From Candidatus Pacearchaeota archaeon UBA284 (lineage in GTDB: Archaea; Nanobdellota; Nanobdellia; Pacearchaeales; UBA284), in the NCBI GenBank assembly GCA_002499185.1, contig DAKN01000062.1:19079-32149 (forward strand): 13,071 nucleotides of DNA, given 5' to 3'. Under the pieces are notes generated by a model. The model worked only from the letters and a program-made list of their open reading frames with translations, made no database searches and was not told the origin of the DNA. Made by a program: the position numbers and the translations under genes. Within the stretch, counting starts at the first letter, position 1. Every line of letters begins with the position of its first letter. Of this stretch, positions 4,348-12,700 are shown one piece after another.

Positions 4348-5853
4348 ATGAAAAAAAATTGCGATACAATTCATGAAAGAATTTCAATGCAACCGTGTCC
4401 AATAGGATTAGAAGGAAAATGCTGTAAAAATTGTTTAATGGGGCCTTGCAGAGTTGTTAGTAAGGAACAGAAAGGGGTTTGTGGTGCAAGTCAAGATTTA
4501 ATTGTTGCAAGAAACATTCTAAGATTTGCCACCGGGGGGGCAGCGTGTCATGTTGGACATGCTTATCATTTATTAAATTATCTTGGAAAAAAATATCCGG
4601 AAAAATATATTGAAAAGAAAACGCCAAAATATTTATTTAATTTATGGAATAACTTAGGGATTGTTCCAAGTATACATTTTGAACATTTTAAAGATATAAG
4701 TGAATCTCTCCATGCATCATCTATGGGGGTTAATGCAGATTTTGCAGATGTTTTAAAGAGAACAATGCGAATGGGGATTGTTGATGGTTATTATGGCTTA
4801 TATTTAGCAACAGAATTAGAAGATGAGAAATACGGAAAACCCGAGATAAAAAAAGGAATTCTTGATTTAGGCGTAATAAAAGAAGACAAAATAAATATTG
4901 CTGTACATGGACATGAGCCCATGCTTGCTATAGCTATTGTAAATGAAATAAAGAAAAAAGAAAATTCAGACATTAATCTTATTGGTGTATGTTGCACCGG
5001 AGCATCATTATTAAATAGATATGGAATTCCGATGGCTGCTCATTTTATTTTGCAGGAAGATGTCATTTCTTCAGGAGCAATTGAGGCAATGGTTGTGGAT
5101 GTTCAATGCATAATGCCATCTCTTTCTAGTTTGTGCGAATGTTACCATACAAAACTTATAACAACCAATAAATTATGTAGAATGCCAAATGCAATTCATC
5201 TTCCTTTTAGAACAGAAAAAGAAGCTAAAGAAAATGCTAAAAAAATAATAAAAATCGCAAGAGACAACTACAAAAAAAGAAAAAAAATTGAAATAAAACA
5301 AATAAAAAAAGAAGTAGTTGTTGGTTTTTCAGAACACAATCTTCCAATAAAAGAAATCGCTCAGAAAATAAAAAATAAGAAAATAAAAGGAATTATTGGA
5401 GTTGTTGGTTGTGCTAATCCAAGAGTAACAGAAGATTGGATAAGTATTTACAAAAAATTAAGCAAAGATTATCTTATTTTAATGACCGGATGTATGGCAT
5501 TTAAATTTGGTGAAGCTGGATTGCTTGACGGAAAAAATTTCTTTCATCTTGGTTCGTGTGTTAATAATTCAAGAATAGCAGAGGTTTTTAGAAAAATATC
5601 CGAAATTTCAAAAAAAAGAATCACAGATATGCCATTTATTGTTTCCTGTCCAATGCCCATAACAGAAAAAGCAATTGCAATAGGCTTTTTCTTTGCCAGT
5701 CTTGGGGTAGATGTTCATTTTGGATATCCTTTTATGATTTCAGGTGATACAACAATAGCTAATTTTTTAGAAAATGTCTTAAAAGAAAAATTTGAAAGCA
5801 GAATTTTTCTTGAAACAAATCCGGATATTTTTTATAAAAAAATAAAAAAATAA
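4348..5853 (+). CDS. cooS: Compact CooS-type Ni-Fe carbon monoxide dehydrogenase catalytic subunit
   Basis: The 501-residue protein matches the anaerobic CODH that catalyses CO + H2O = CO2 + 2 H+ + 2 e-, normally as a homodimer passing electrons to ferredoxin. All metal-site motifs can be placed. The D-cluster pair is C17 and C25. The B-cluster is C26, C29, C34, C45. Candidate C-cluster ligands are the His of HGHEP (187-191), the Cys pair of GVCCTG (215/216), C254 in DVQCIMPSL, C355 in VVGCANP, C382 in TGCMA and C404 in LGSCVNNSRI. The proton-relay pattern HxxHxxH is H68/H71/H74, and the catalytic Lys of TEKAIAIG is K441. CooS is usually about 620-640 residues. Compaction is visible after the HxxHxxH helix and between the TGC and GSC motifs. 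Hybrid-cluster protein is excluded by DVQCIMP and GSCVxNSRI. The gene starts 11 bp after pta without a Shine-Dalgarno. No CooF, CooC or ACS gene lies beside it. A run of seven G (4534-4540) does not break the frame. Confidence 0.93.
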   Translation: MKKNCDTIHERISMQPCPIGLEGKCCKNCLMGPCRVVSKEQKGVCGASQDLIVARNILRFATGGAACHVGHAYHLLNYLGKKYPEKYIEKKTPKYLFNLWNNLGIVPSIHFEHFKDISESLHASSMGVNADFADVLKRTMRMGIVDGYYGLYLATELEDEKYGKPEIKKGILDLGVIKEDKINIAVHGHEPMLAIAIVNEIKKKENSDINLIGVCCTGASLLNRYGIPMAAHFILQEDVISSGAIEAMVVDVQCIMPSLSSLCECYHTKLITTNKLCRMPNAIHLPFRTEKEAKENAKKIIKIARDNYKKRKKIEIKQIKKEVVVGFSEHNLPIKEIAQKIKNKKIKGIIGVVGCANPRVTEDWISIYKKLSKDYLILMTGCMAFKFGEAGLLDGKNFFHLGSCVNNSRIAEVFRKISEISKKRITDMPFIVSCPMPITEKAIAIGFFFASLGVDVHFGYPFMISGDTTIANFLENVLKEKFESRIFLETNPDIFYKKIKK

Positions 5854-5855
5854 AA

Positions 5856-5868
5856 TTAAATATAAAAT
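5856..5868 (+). promoter_or_regulatory. Possible internal TATA element before ackA
   Basis: The 36-bp gap between cooS and ackA contains ATTAAATATAAAA, centred about 27 bp before the ackA ATG. The spacing is right for a leaderless start, so ackA may have its own promoter in addition to read-through. The whole gap is almost pure A/T, so chance resemblance is possible. Confidence 0.3.
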
Positions 5869-5889
5869 ATCTAAAAATAAAAAAATAAA

Positions 5890-6861
5890 ATGAAATTTCT
5901 CGTATTTAATGTTGGTTCAGAAACAATCAAATATGCTATTTATGAAAATGAAAAAAATATAATGAAAAAGATAATTTATTCTAAAAAAATAGAAATTATA
6001 AAAGAGATTCTAAAAAAAATTAAGCCGGATTATATTATTCATAGGGTAGTTCATGGTGGAGAAATAGAAAAGGAATGTTTCACTGATAAAAAAATAATTT
6101 CTGAAATTGAAAATTTTTCTAAATTTGCACCATTGCATAATCCAAGACAGATAGAAACAATAAAAATCTGTCAAAAATATAATAATTGTAAGAATATTGC
6201 TGTTTTTGATACATCTTTTTTCTCAGCAATTCCAGAAAAAGCAAAAATTTATCCAATACCTTTAGAAATTTCAAAAAAATTTAAAATAAAAAGATATGGT
6301 TTTCACGGATTAAGCCATGAAAGCACAGCAATAAAATTTCCAGATAAAAATATTATTTCATGCCATCTTGGCTCTGGATGCAGTATTTGTGCAATCAAAA
6401 AAGGAAAAGCTATTGATATTAGCATGGGATTAACTCCATTAGAAGGAACAATGATGGTTACAAGGGCAGGAAGTATTGATCCTGGAATCATCTTAATACT
6501 TATAAAAAAACTTGGATTGAAAAGAACAGAAGAAATTTTAAATTATAAATCTGGTTTTTATGGTCTTACAGGAATTGAAGATTTAAGAAAAATTAACAAT
6601 AAAAAAGAAGAACCAAAAAATAAATTAGCTATAGATATTTTTTGTTATAATGTAGCAAAGCAAATTTGCGCTTATCAAGCACCCTTGGGAAAAATAGATA
6701 TTGTTTCTTTTAGTGGAGGGATAGGAGAATCTAATGAATTCATAAGAGATAAAATTTGTTCATATTTGCCTTTTAATTTTAAAAAAGAAATAATAAAAAC
6801 AGATGAAGAAAAGTTAATGCTTGAAAAGGCAAAAAAACTAATAAAAAATAAGAAATCTTAA
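5890..6861 (+). CDS. ackA: Acetate kinase, short form
   Basis: The 323-residue ASKHA-fold kinase likely converts acetyl phosphate plus ADP to acetate plus ATP, the energy-conserving step after Pta. Key residues line up with the characterised Methanosarcina enzyme: N7 in VFNVGS, R52 in HRVVHGG, H83 in APLHNPRQ, D107 in FDTSFF, H139 in YGFHGLSH, R192 in TRAGSIDPG, the GGIGE phosphate-binding loop (276-280), and the late Glu in TDEEK (about 306-307). TPLEG (182-186) is also conserved. In FDTSFF the usual FDTAFH has lost its last His. The family is usually about 400 residues, so about 75 are missing, spread over loops. It follows cooS by 36 bp on the same strand. Butyrate kinase is less likely, given the adjacent Pta and the motif pattern. 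Confidence 0.93.
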   Translation: MKFLVFNVGSETIKYAIYENEKNIMKKIIYSKKIEIIKEILKKIKPDYIIHRVVHGGEIEKECFTDKKIISEIENFSKFAPLHNPRQIETIKICQKYNNCKNIAVFDTSFFSAIPEKAKIYPIPLEISKKFKIKRYGFHGLSHESTAIKFPDKNIISCHLGSGCSICAIKKGKAIDISMGLTPLEGTMMVTRAGSIDPGIILILIKKLGLKRTEEILNYKSGFYGLTGIEDLRKINNKKEEPKNKLAIDIFCYNVAKQICAYQAPLGKIDIVSFSGGIGESNEFIRDKICSYLPFNFKKEIIKTDEEKLMLEKAKKLIKNKKS

Positions 6862-6888
6862 AAAATACAAAATATCTAAAATAAATAG

Positions 6889-6898
6889 GTTTAAAATA
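6889..6898 (+). promoter_or_regulatory. TATA box for the DUF4870-like gene
   Basis: GTTTAAAATA is centred 33 bp upstream of the ATG at 6927, predicting a very short 5' leader of about 7 nt. It lies 27 bp after the ackA stop. Confidence 0.45.
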
Positions 6899-6903
6899 CA
6901 TAT

Positions 6904-6919
6904 TCTCTTAATCAAGAGA
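6904..6919. promoter_or_regulatory. 16-bp inverted repeat between TATA box and start codon
   Basis: TCTCTT (6904-6909), spacer AATC, AAGAGA (6914-6919) is a perfect 6-bp dyad. It sits where the transcription start is expected (about 6919-6922). Its location fits a repressor operator; as RNA it would mostly be upstream of the transcript. The GAGAT at its right end is a weak partial Shine-Dalgarno match. Confidence 0.4.
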
Positions 6920-6926
6920 TAATAAA

Positions 6927-7265
6927 ATGGCAAAACAAAAAAAAGAGGATAACGAAAAGCTTTATGCTTTTTTATGTTATCTTATTTCGATAATCGGAGT
7001 TGTCATTGTCCTTGCAACAAAAAAAGAAAGAGGAAAGCTTTCTATTTATCATGCACAGCAAGGAATGGTTTTGTTCATTGCATGGATAATAACCGCAATC
7101 ATATGGGGCGCATTATCTTGGATTCCATTGATTGGATGGATTATTGGATATATCTTATGGTTGGGAGTTTTAGTCCTGGCAATAATAGGTATAATCAATT
7201 CCCTAAATGGAACAATGAAACCATTGCCAATAATCGGGCACTTTGGAGAAAAATTCCACTTTTAA
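6927..7265 (+). CDS. Tic20/DUF4870-like small membrane protein
   Basis: The 112-residue protein has a charged start (MAKQKKEDNEK) and three hydrophobic segments (about 12-30, 47-64, 66-92). The pattern matches DUF4870/Tic20-like proteins: YLISIIGVVIVLATKKERGKL (first helix and basic loop), the YHAQQGMVLF motif (41-50), a second helix pair rich in Trp/Ile, and the C-terminal PLPIIGHFGEKF (99-110). The molecular function of prokaryotic members is not established; the name comes from distant likeness to a chloroplast import subunit. It has its own TATA box and is followed by a strong pyrimidine-rich terminator, so it is probably monocistronic. Confidence 0.75.
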   Translation: MAKQKKEDNEKLYAFLCYLISIIGVVIVLATKKERGKLSIYHAQQGMVLFIAWIITAIIWGALSWIPLIGWIIGYILWLGVLVLAIIGIINSLNGTMKPLPIIGHFGEKFHF

Positions 7266-7270
7266 GTTAG

Positions 7271-7297
7271 TTTTTTTCTTTTTCTTTTTCTTTTTTT
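7271..7297 (+). terminator. Pyrimidine-rich terminator
   Basis: Twenty-seven bases made only of T and C, mainly T-runs broken by single C, begin 6 bp after the DUF4870-like stop codon. Oligo-T tracts of this kind are the intrinsic archaeal termination signal. More T-rich sequence follows to about 7335. Confidence 0.65.
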
Positions 7298-7370
7298 ATT
7301 CGCTTTTACTAATTTCTTTGATTTTTTTCTCTTTTATGTAACCACTATTTAATTACACATAATCAAAAGA

Positions 7371-7408
7371 TTTATAAAGAGATTTCTTTTTTTGATAAAT
7401 ACCTTAAA
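7371..7408 (+). promoter_or_regulatory. Two candidate TATA boxes for the small coiled-coil gene
   Basis: TTTATAAA (7371-7378) would start transcription near 7400, giving a leader of about 29 nt. ACCTTAAAT (7401-7409) is about 24 bp before the ATG at 7429 and would give a leaderless mRNA. The sequence does not decide between them. Confidence 0.4.
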
Positions 7409-7428
7409 TTGATATTTAGATTATAAAA

Positions 7429-7758
7429 ATGGTTAATGATTCGAAGATGTTGTATTGTTTGGTTTTATTTAGTACATGTTTAGGCCTATCCAATCTTTTT
7501 GGATCTTGCGAAGTTCAAAAAAAATATGAAAGATTGGACAAAAAATTTACAGCAACAGCAGAAAGTTTAAAGGTTTATAAGGCAACTCTTCAAAATCAAG
7601 GATTTTATATTCCCTTAAGAAAAGATGTTAATCAATTAAAAGAATATACTGAGGGGTTTTTTGAAGGTTCTGAAGAAAATTTTAAAGATTTCTCAGAAGA
7701 TTTAGATAATTTAAGACAAAGAGTTGAATCTCTTGAGAAAAGGGCAGCTAAAAAGTAG
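7429..7758 (+). CDS. Small membrane-anchored coiled-coil protein of unknown function
   Basis: I do not recognise a family. The 109-residue protein has a short polar start, a hydrophobic segment (about 8-25, MLYCLVLFSTCLGLSNLF) that could be a signal anchor, then a hydrophilic region. Its C-terminal part (about 80-106) has heptad-like spacing of hydrophobic residues (EDLDNLRQRVESLEKRAAKK), suggesting a short coiled coil and oligomerisation. C27 in LFGSC is a weak lipobox-like position, not convincing for archaea. It ends with TAG, whereas the other complete genes here end with TAA. It lies upstream of two surface-protein genes on the same strand, but a T-run and a separate promoter part them. 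Confidence 0.6.
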   Translation: MVNDSKMLYCLVLFSTCLGLSNLFGSCEVQKKYERLDKKFTATAESLKVYKATLQNQGFYIPLRKDVNQLKEYTEGFFEGSEENFKDFSEDLDNLRQRVESLEKRAAKK

Positions 7759-7772
7759 GCCTATTACTCGTC

Positions 7773-7778
7773 TTTTTT
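7773..7778 (+). terminator. T6 run after the small coiled-coil gene
   Basis: TTTTTT inside TCTTTTTTCT, 15 bp after the TAG stop. It fits an archaeal oligo-T terminator, though short. Confidence 0.35.
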
Positions 7779-7793
7779 CTGAATTAATCAATA

Positions 7794-7804
7794 ATATTTA
7801 TATA
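7794..7804 (+). promoter_or_regulatory. TATA box for the surface-protein gene pair
   Basis: ATATTTATATA is centred at 7799 and predicts a start near 7825 and a leader of about 42 nt. This is the only gene unit in the window with a clear leader plus a Shine-Dalgarno-like site. Confidence 0.45.
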
Positions 7805-7857
7805 GGCAGAAAACCCTAACTTATTGTCAGTATTTATTGGTAAAATTTAGATGAAAA

Positions 7858-7862
7858 GAGGG
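7858..7862 (+). promoter_or_regulatory. Shine-Dalgarno-like site deciding the start at 7867
   Basis: GAGGG ends 4 bp before the ATG at 7867. The nearby ATG at 7851 is in another frame and stops after eight codons (7851-7877). The start at 7867 also gives the correct N-terminus for a class III signal peptide. Confidence 0.5.
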
Positions 7863-7866
7863 AATT

Positions 7867-9726
7867 ATGTTAAATAGAAAAGCCCAGGTTACAATATTTA
7901 TAATTATAGCAATTTTAATCGTGGCATTAAGCATATCTGTTTACATTTTTTACCCAAAAATTTTTCCAATAGAAAAAAGCAGAGCAAATATTGCAGAAGA
8001 ATATTTCTTACAATGCATAAGAGAAAAGACTCTTGAAGGGCAGAAAATAATGGCTTTTCACGGAGGATATCTTGATTTGCCGGAATTTGAAGCAGGAAGC
8101 ACCTATATGCCTTTTTCAAATCAATTCAGTTTTCTTGGCAGTAATATCCCATATTGGTTTTATGTTTCTGGAAATAATCTTCAAAAAATGCAAAAGCCCT
8201 CAAAACAATTAATGGAAGAACAATTGTCCAAATATGTGGATAGTAGATTATCTGAATGCGATTTCTCAATTTTTGAATTTCAGGGATTTAATTTTAGTTA
8301 TGCTACAGAAAGAAGTGTTGAAGTTTCAATACAAAAACAATATATTGAAACAACAGTTAATTGGCCAATAAGAATAGATGTTGATGATAAAACAATATTA
8401 ATCAACCAACATATAACCAGAACAGAAACAAAATTTGGACAATTATATGATGAGGCTAGCATATTATTTGATTCTGAAATAAATGAAATGTTTTTGGAAA
8501 ATTATTCATTAGATGTTCTAAGATTGAATGCACCTGTTTCAGGATTTGAAATTTCATGTGTTCCAAAAACTTGGAATAAATTAGAATTAAAAAATGATTT
8601 GCAACAAGCATTACAAGATAATTTAGCTACTTTGAAAATCCAGGGAAATAGTTATTCTTTATTAAATGAAGATAGAAAATATTTTGTATATAATCCCGGC
8701 AAAAGCATTTTAAGTCAAGTTAATTTTGTATATTTACCAGAATCTCCAATGAGGTTTGAAATATATCCAAGTGAAAATAATTTATTAAGAGCAGACCCTA
8801 TCGGAAATCAACAAGGAATAAATTTAGCTGGATTTTGTTATGTTCCTTATCATTTTGTCTATGATATATCTTTCCCTGTTATGGTGCAGCTATATAGCAA
8901 TGAAGAGCTTTTCCAATTTCCAATAACGGTCATTATTGATAAAACAAATCCAAGAAATAGTCTGCTTGTAGAGAACATAATTCAAACACCCAATCTTTGT
9001 AGTAATGAATATAGAATTCAAGATGCAACTATTTATACTTTTGATCAGAGTAATAATCCCATAAATGCAAACATTTACTATAAATGTCTTGATAAGGTGT
9101 GCGATTTAGGAGAAACAGCAAGAGAAGGAAATTATATGCAATTGCAGACAAAAATCCCCGTATGTTATAACGGGCAAATAATTGCAACAAGTGAAGGATA
9201 CAAAGATTATAATTTTATAGTTTCATCAAATGAACCATTTACAGCAAACTTGTTTCTTGATAAATTATATTCTCTTGACTTGGATTTGAATTTGAATGCA
9301 GATGAAAAAGCAATCATTTCATTCAATTCCCCAGACTATTCTTATAGTTCCTTATATCCCGATGATAAAAAGATAAATCTCAGCAGAGGAAATTATGAGG
9401 TTTCTGTTTTTGTTTTCAAGGATTCACAAATCACCCTTAGAAGTCAACAACAAGAGCAATGCATAGAAGTTCCTGTTGGAGGAATTGGCGGGATATTTGG
9501 ATTAACAAGAGAAGAATGTTTTATTGTTGATATGCCTGAACAAACAATAACTTCTGTTATAATTGGTGGAGGAACAAAAGAAATATCATTCTATGAATCA
9601 GATTTAAAAACAATAAACAAAATAACAATCTCTTTTTCAAGATTTTCAACCCCAACAACCATTGATGAATTAAGCAATATTATGACTGCTATTTCATCAG
9701 CAGAACTTACAATCACAAAATCATAA
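7867..9726 (+). CDS. Class III signal-peptide (pilin-like) surface protein, DPANN-type
   Basis: The 619-residue protein begins MLNRKAQVTIF followed by a hydrophobic helix (about 9-28, TIFIIIAILIVALSISVYIF). A short basic start, then K-A-Q-V-T and a long Ile/Val helix is the pattern of archaeal type IV pilin-like precursors, cleaved by a PibD/FlaK-type peptidase after the basic residues. Proteins with this start are common in Woesearchaeota/Pacearchaeota. After the helix comes a long extracellular part. Residues about 44-140 (EEYFLQCIREKTLEGQKIMAF, HGGYL at 65-69, IPYWFY at 94-99, MEEQLSKYVDSRLSEC at 116-131) match, as I recall it, a recurring module in these archaea. The rest is beta-rich, with scattered Cys (C231, C324 and more) and a Gly-rich GGIGGIFG near the end. 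It is too large for a major pilin; a minor pilin or adhesin-like role is inferred. The next gene starts 1 bp after its stop. Confidence 0.7.
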   Translation: MLNRKAQVTIFIIIAILIVALSISVYIFYPKIFPIEKSRANIAEEYFLQCIREKTLEGQKIMAFHGGYLDLPEFEAGSTYMPFSNQFSFLGSNIPYWFYVSGNNLQKMQKPSKQLMEEQLSKYVDSRLSECDFSIFEFQGFNFSYATERSVEVSIQKQYIETTVNWPIRIDVDDKTILINQHITRTETKFGQLYDEASILFDSEINEMFLENYSLDVLRLNAPVSGFEISCVPKTWNKLELKNDLQQALQDNLATLKIQGNSYSLLNEDRKYFVYNPGKSILSQVNFVYLPESPMRFEIYPSENNLLRADPIGNQQGINLAGFCYVPYHFVYDISFPVMVQLYSNEELFQFPITVIIDKTNPRNSLLVENIIQTPNLCSNEYRIQDATIYTFDQSNNPINANIYYKCLDKVCDLGETAREGNYMQLQTKIPVCYNGQIIATSEGYKDYNFIVSSNEPFTANLFLDKLYSLDLDLNLNADEKAIISFNSPDYSYSSLYPDDKKINLSRGNYEVSVFVFKDSQITLRSQQQEQCIEVPVGGIGGIFGLTREECFIVDMPEQTITSVIIGGGTKEISFYESDLKTINKITISFSRFSTPTTIDELSNIMTAISSAELTITKS

Positions 9727-9727
9727 A

Positions 9728-12700
9728 ATGAAAAATAAGATAGGAAAAATAATTTTGATATTTTATCTGGCTTTAGCTATAATTATTGCATCTAATAATA
9801 TTTTAGGACAAGCAACATCTGCCAACCCATATGGAGCGGGAAATGTTCCAGGAGAAGCAGGAATTATTCCATTGCAAATAAGTCAGCAGGAATTACAATA
9901 TCTTTATCCAAATTATGGCAGTGATCCAACAACAACCATGCCTTGGCTCGATGATTATTGTAATAAAACAGGAATGGATTTTCTCGTTCAAGTCCCATTG
10001 GATTCTTGCTCGCCAGCAGTAATTAGGAGCGATTTACTTGAAGAACAAAATGTTCAGGTATTGTGTAAATTAACAGGAATAAAGATAAACCCCTTATTAG
10101 ATGTTACAAGAATTAAAGAGATTCAGTTAGCAGAAGCAATTCGTTCTGAAGAAATAATTGGAATAACATATTATCCTCCAAGAACTGCATTAAGTTATTA
10201 TTCTTATCAACAAGGACAAGCCACACAAACGACAAGCGAGGGAAAAATTCTCGGACTTGCAGAAATGAATAATCTTGGATATGTTTTAATTTTGATAAGG
10301 CAACAGCCATCAGAGGCAAAAATGCCTTCTAGTATAATTTCTAATTTAACATTAAAAATAACTTACGACACCTCAAGAACATATGGAACCGAAGAAAATC
10401 AATTTATTCTTCCAATATTGAATCAAAATGAATGGATGAGCGATTATAATGAATATAGTTTTTGGCGTGGAAAGGGTTATATTCGATTAATTGAATTGAC
10501 TGAAAATAAAGCTAAACTTGCTATTTATACAAATCCACAATCTTCTCCAATAAAAACAATAGAATTAACAGAAGGACAAACATACGGCGATGAAATCCGG
10601 CTTCCGGGATTTTATTGCCAGGCAGGATTAAAACCAAAATTAGAGAAAATAACCACGCCCCAGAATAGAGTTTTAGTTTATATTGATGGTGTAGAGCAAT
10701 TAGCAGAACAAGGAGATGTTCTAGGAAATTCTGGATGTAGAATTTCAGACATTAGTCCTTCTGAATACGGATATGGTGGTGAAGTAAGAATTTTTTGCAG
10801 TGGCAATAAAGAAATTATATTAAAAATTTCAGATTCACAAGCTGAACTTAAAATTGGCGGAGAAATAGGAACAAAAAAAGTTCTTTCAGGAGACAAATTA
10901 ACTATTCAAAAACAAGGTTCAACACAAGCATCAGATATTGAGGAATGGTATGTCGGTTATATTGGCAGAGAATATCTTCAAATTTTAACTTCTGCAGGAC
11001 AAACTACAACCACAACAGTACAGGGAATAGACAATGTTACAATACTTTATAATTGGACTAATAAAAAAGATACATCTTCTGTGAAAAAAATAAACAAAGT
11101 AATACAGGATTATATGGAAAGATTACACAGCCAAGGTAGTTATAGAATTGGCGAGGCAGAAATCGCTAAAGAAATAACAACGAAAATATCGAGTTTAGAA
11201 GGAGTAATAAAAACAGCAGATATAAAAGTAATTTATGGGAGCCAAATAACATCAACTTCAAATACAATAAATGGAAAAAAAATTACTCTTGTTGGAGTAA
11301 CTGGCCCGATTCAAGCAGTATATCAAAAAGAAACAGAACAACTTTATTCTGAAGCAATTAATTATTATAAAGATATTGCAGGCAAGTATACTGATTTAGA
11401 TTCTAAAGAAGGCACCAAATATGGGATTATTGCATTAAGAGAGGCAGCAAAACTCGCAAAGGACTTTCATAAAAATATAGATGCTATAGATTTATTGAAT
11501 TTAATAGAATCAAAATATGCTAATTCAAAAGATTCAGATATTTTAAAGGAAATAGAAGAGATTAAAAAAGAAATTTTAACAGACTTGCAAATTTCAGGAG
11601 AAAATAGAGCAACAGCATTAACAACTTCTGGAGAGCACAGTTTTGAATTAAAAAAATTCTCCAAACCCGGAATAGAAGATTTGTCTGCAAGTTTAAGGGT
11701 AAATGATGTTGTTATGACTGGATATGTTCTTGGGGATAAAATAGGAAATGAAGGTTTATGGGAAATAAAAAGCATTACAGAAAATTCAGTCACTGTTGTG
11801 AATATTACAGATATAACTAAGACACAAGTAATATCAAAAGATCAGGGATTTATCTATTTGCAACAAAATACAGGAGCTCCGATAAAGATAAGTTTTGTTT
11901 CCACAATTGTCAAAAAAGAAGTTAAAATAACAATTCTTCCTTTTAATAAAGAAAGAGTAACATATTCTAATTTTACATTGCAAGTAGGAATAGAAAAACG
12001 TGCAATAAAATTAAGCACAGATAAAACAAAAGAATTAATTTCTAAACTTGACAGTACGATAAAACAAATTGATTCAATAAATTCAAAACTTGAAAAATTA
12101 ACAACAACCTGGAAAAAAGCATGTTTGGTTGGTGCTACTGCATTATGGGTTAAGAATTTTGCAAAGAGTATAACTGGAGAAGGATATGCAAGGAGATTAG
12201 CCTCAGAACAATGGGTGATAAAATGCTCGGATGGCAAATTTAGAGATGATGTTAGAAAACAAAAAGGTATTGATTATGAATTAAGTTTTGAGAGATGCAT
12301 GCAATTAAAAGAAAAAGAAATAAACTCAGATGTTGGATTAATGGATTCTGCGTTAAAAAATACAAATAATTTGATTAGTTCAATTAAATCAGAAAAAAAC
12401 GTCTTGAAAAAATCAGGATTATTTGGAATGACTTCAACCATTGACGAAGTGGAATTTTTCAAAGCAGCACAAAATAAATTAAAATCCAATTCCGAAATAA
12501 TTACTTTAGTATTTAAAAGTAAAAATAAAGAAAATCAAGATGTAAGTGAAACTACAAGGGATTTTGCAGAAAATCTTCCAGATTATCAAAAATATTCTTT
12601 GATAACGAGTTCACAATTTAAAGATTATATTTTGGATTTTTATTTAAAAATAGAATGCAATAAAAACAAACCAACAGAGTCATTAATTTGCACAGAAAAA

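Noticed and set aside
4534..4540. G7 run (and C7 run at 1367-1373) as possible frameshift sites
   Set aside because: In both genes conserved family motifs continue in the same frame on both sides, so there is no sign of a shift.
4348..5853. Hybrid-cluster protein (hydroxylamine reductase) as identity of the CODH-like gene
   Set aside because: The HGHEP, DVQCIMPSL, GSCVNNSRI and TEKAIAIG motifs and the D/B-cluster cysteine spacing are those of CooS.
6974..7270. 98-codon plus-strand frame inside the DUF4870-like gene
   Set aside because: It is an out-of-frame overlap of a gene with recognisable family motifs and its translation looks random.
7362..7396. ATCAAAA and TTTTGAT inverted arms around a TATA-like box
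   Set aside because: The arms are short and A/T only, with unequal T-runs; such pairs are expected by chance in this T-rich spacer.
7851..7877. Eight-codon upstream reading frame overlapping the start of the pilin-like gene
   Set aside because: It contains the Shine-Dalgarno site of the real gene and has none of its own; its ATG is most simply chance in A-rich sequence.
10113..12489. Several minus-strand open frames of 68-127 codons beneath the giant gene
   Set aside because: They are complements of a continuous plus-strand frame of more than 1100 codons with a signal peptide; none has a promoter-like element or recognisable protein.
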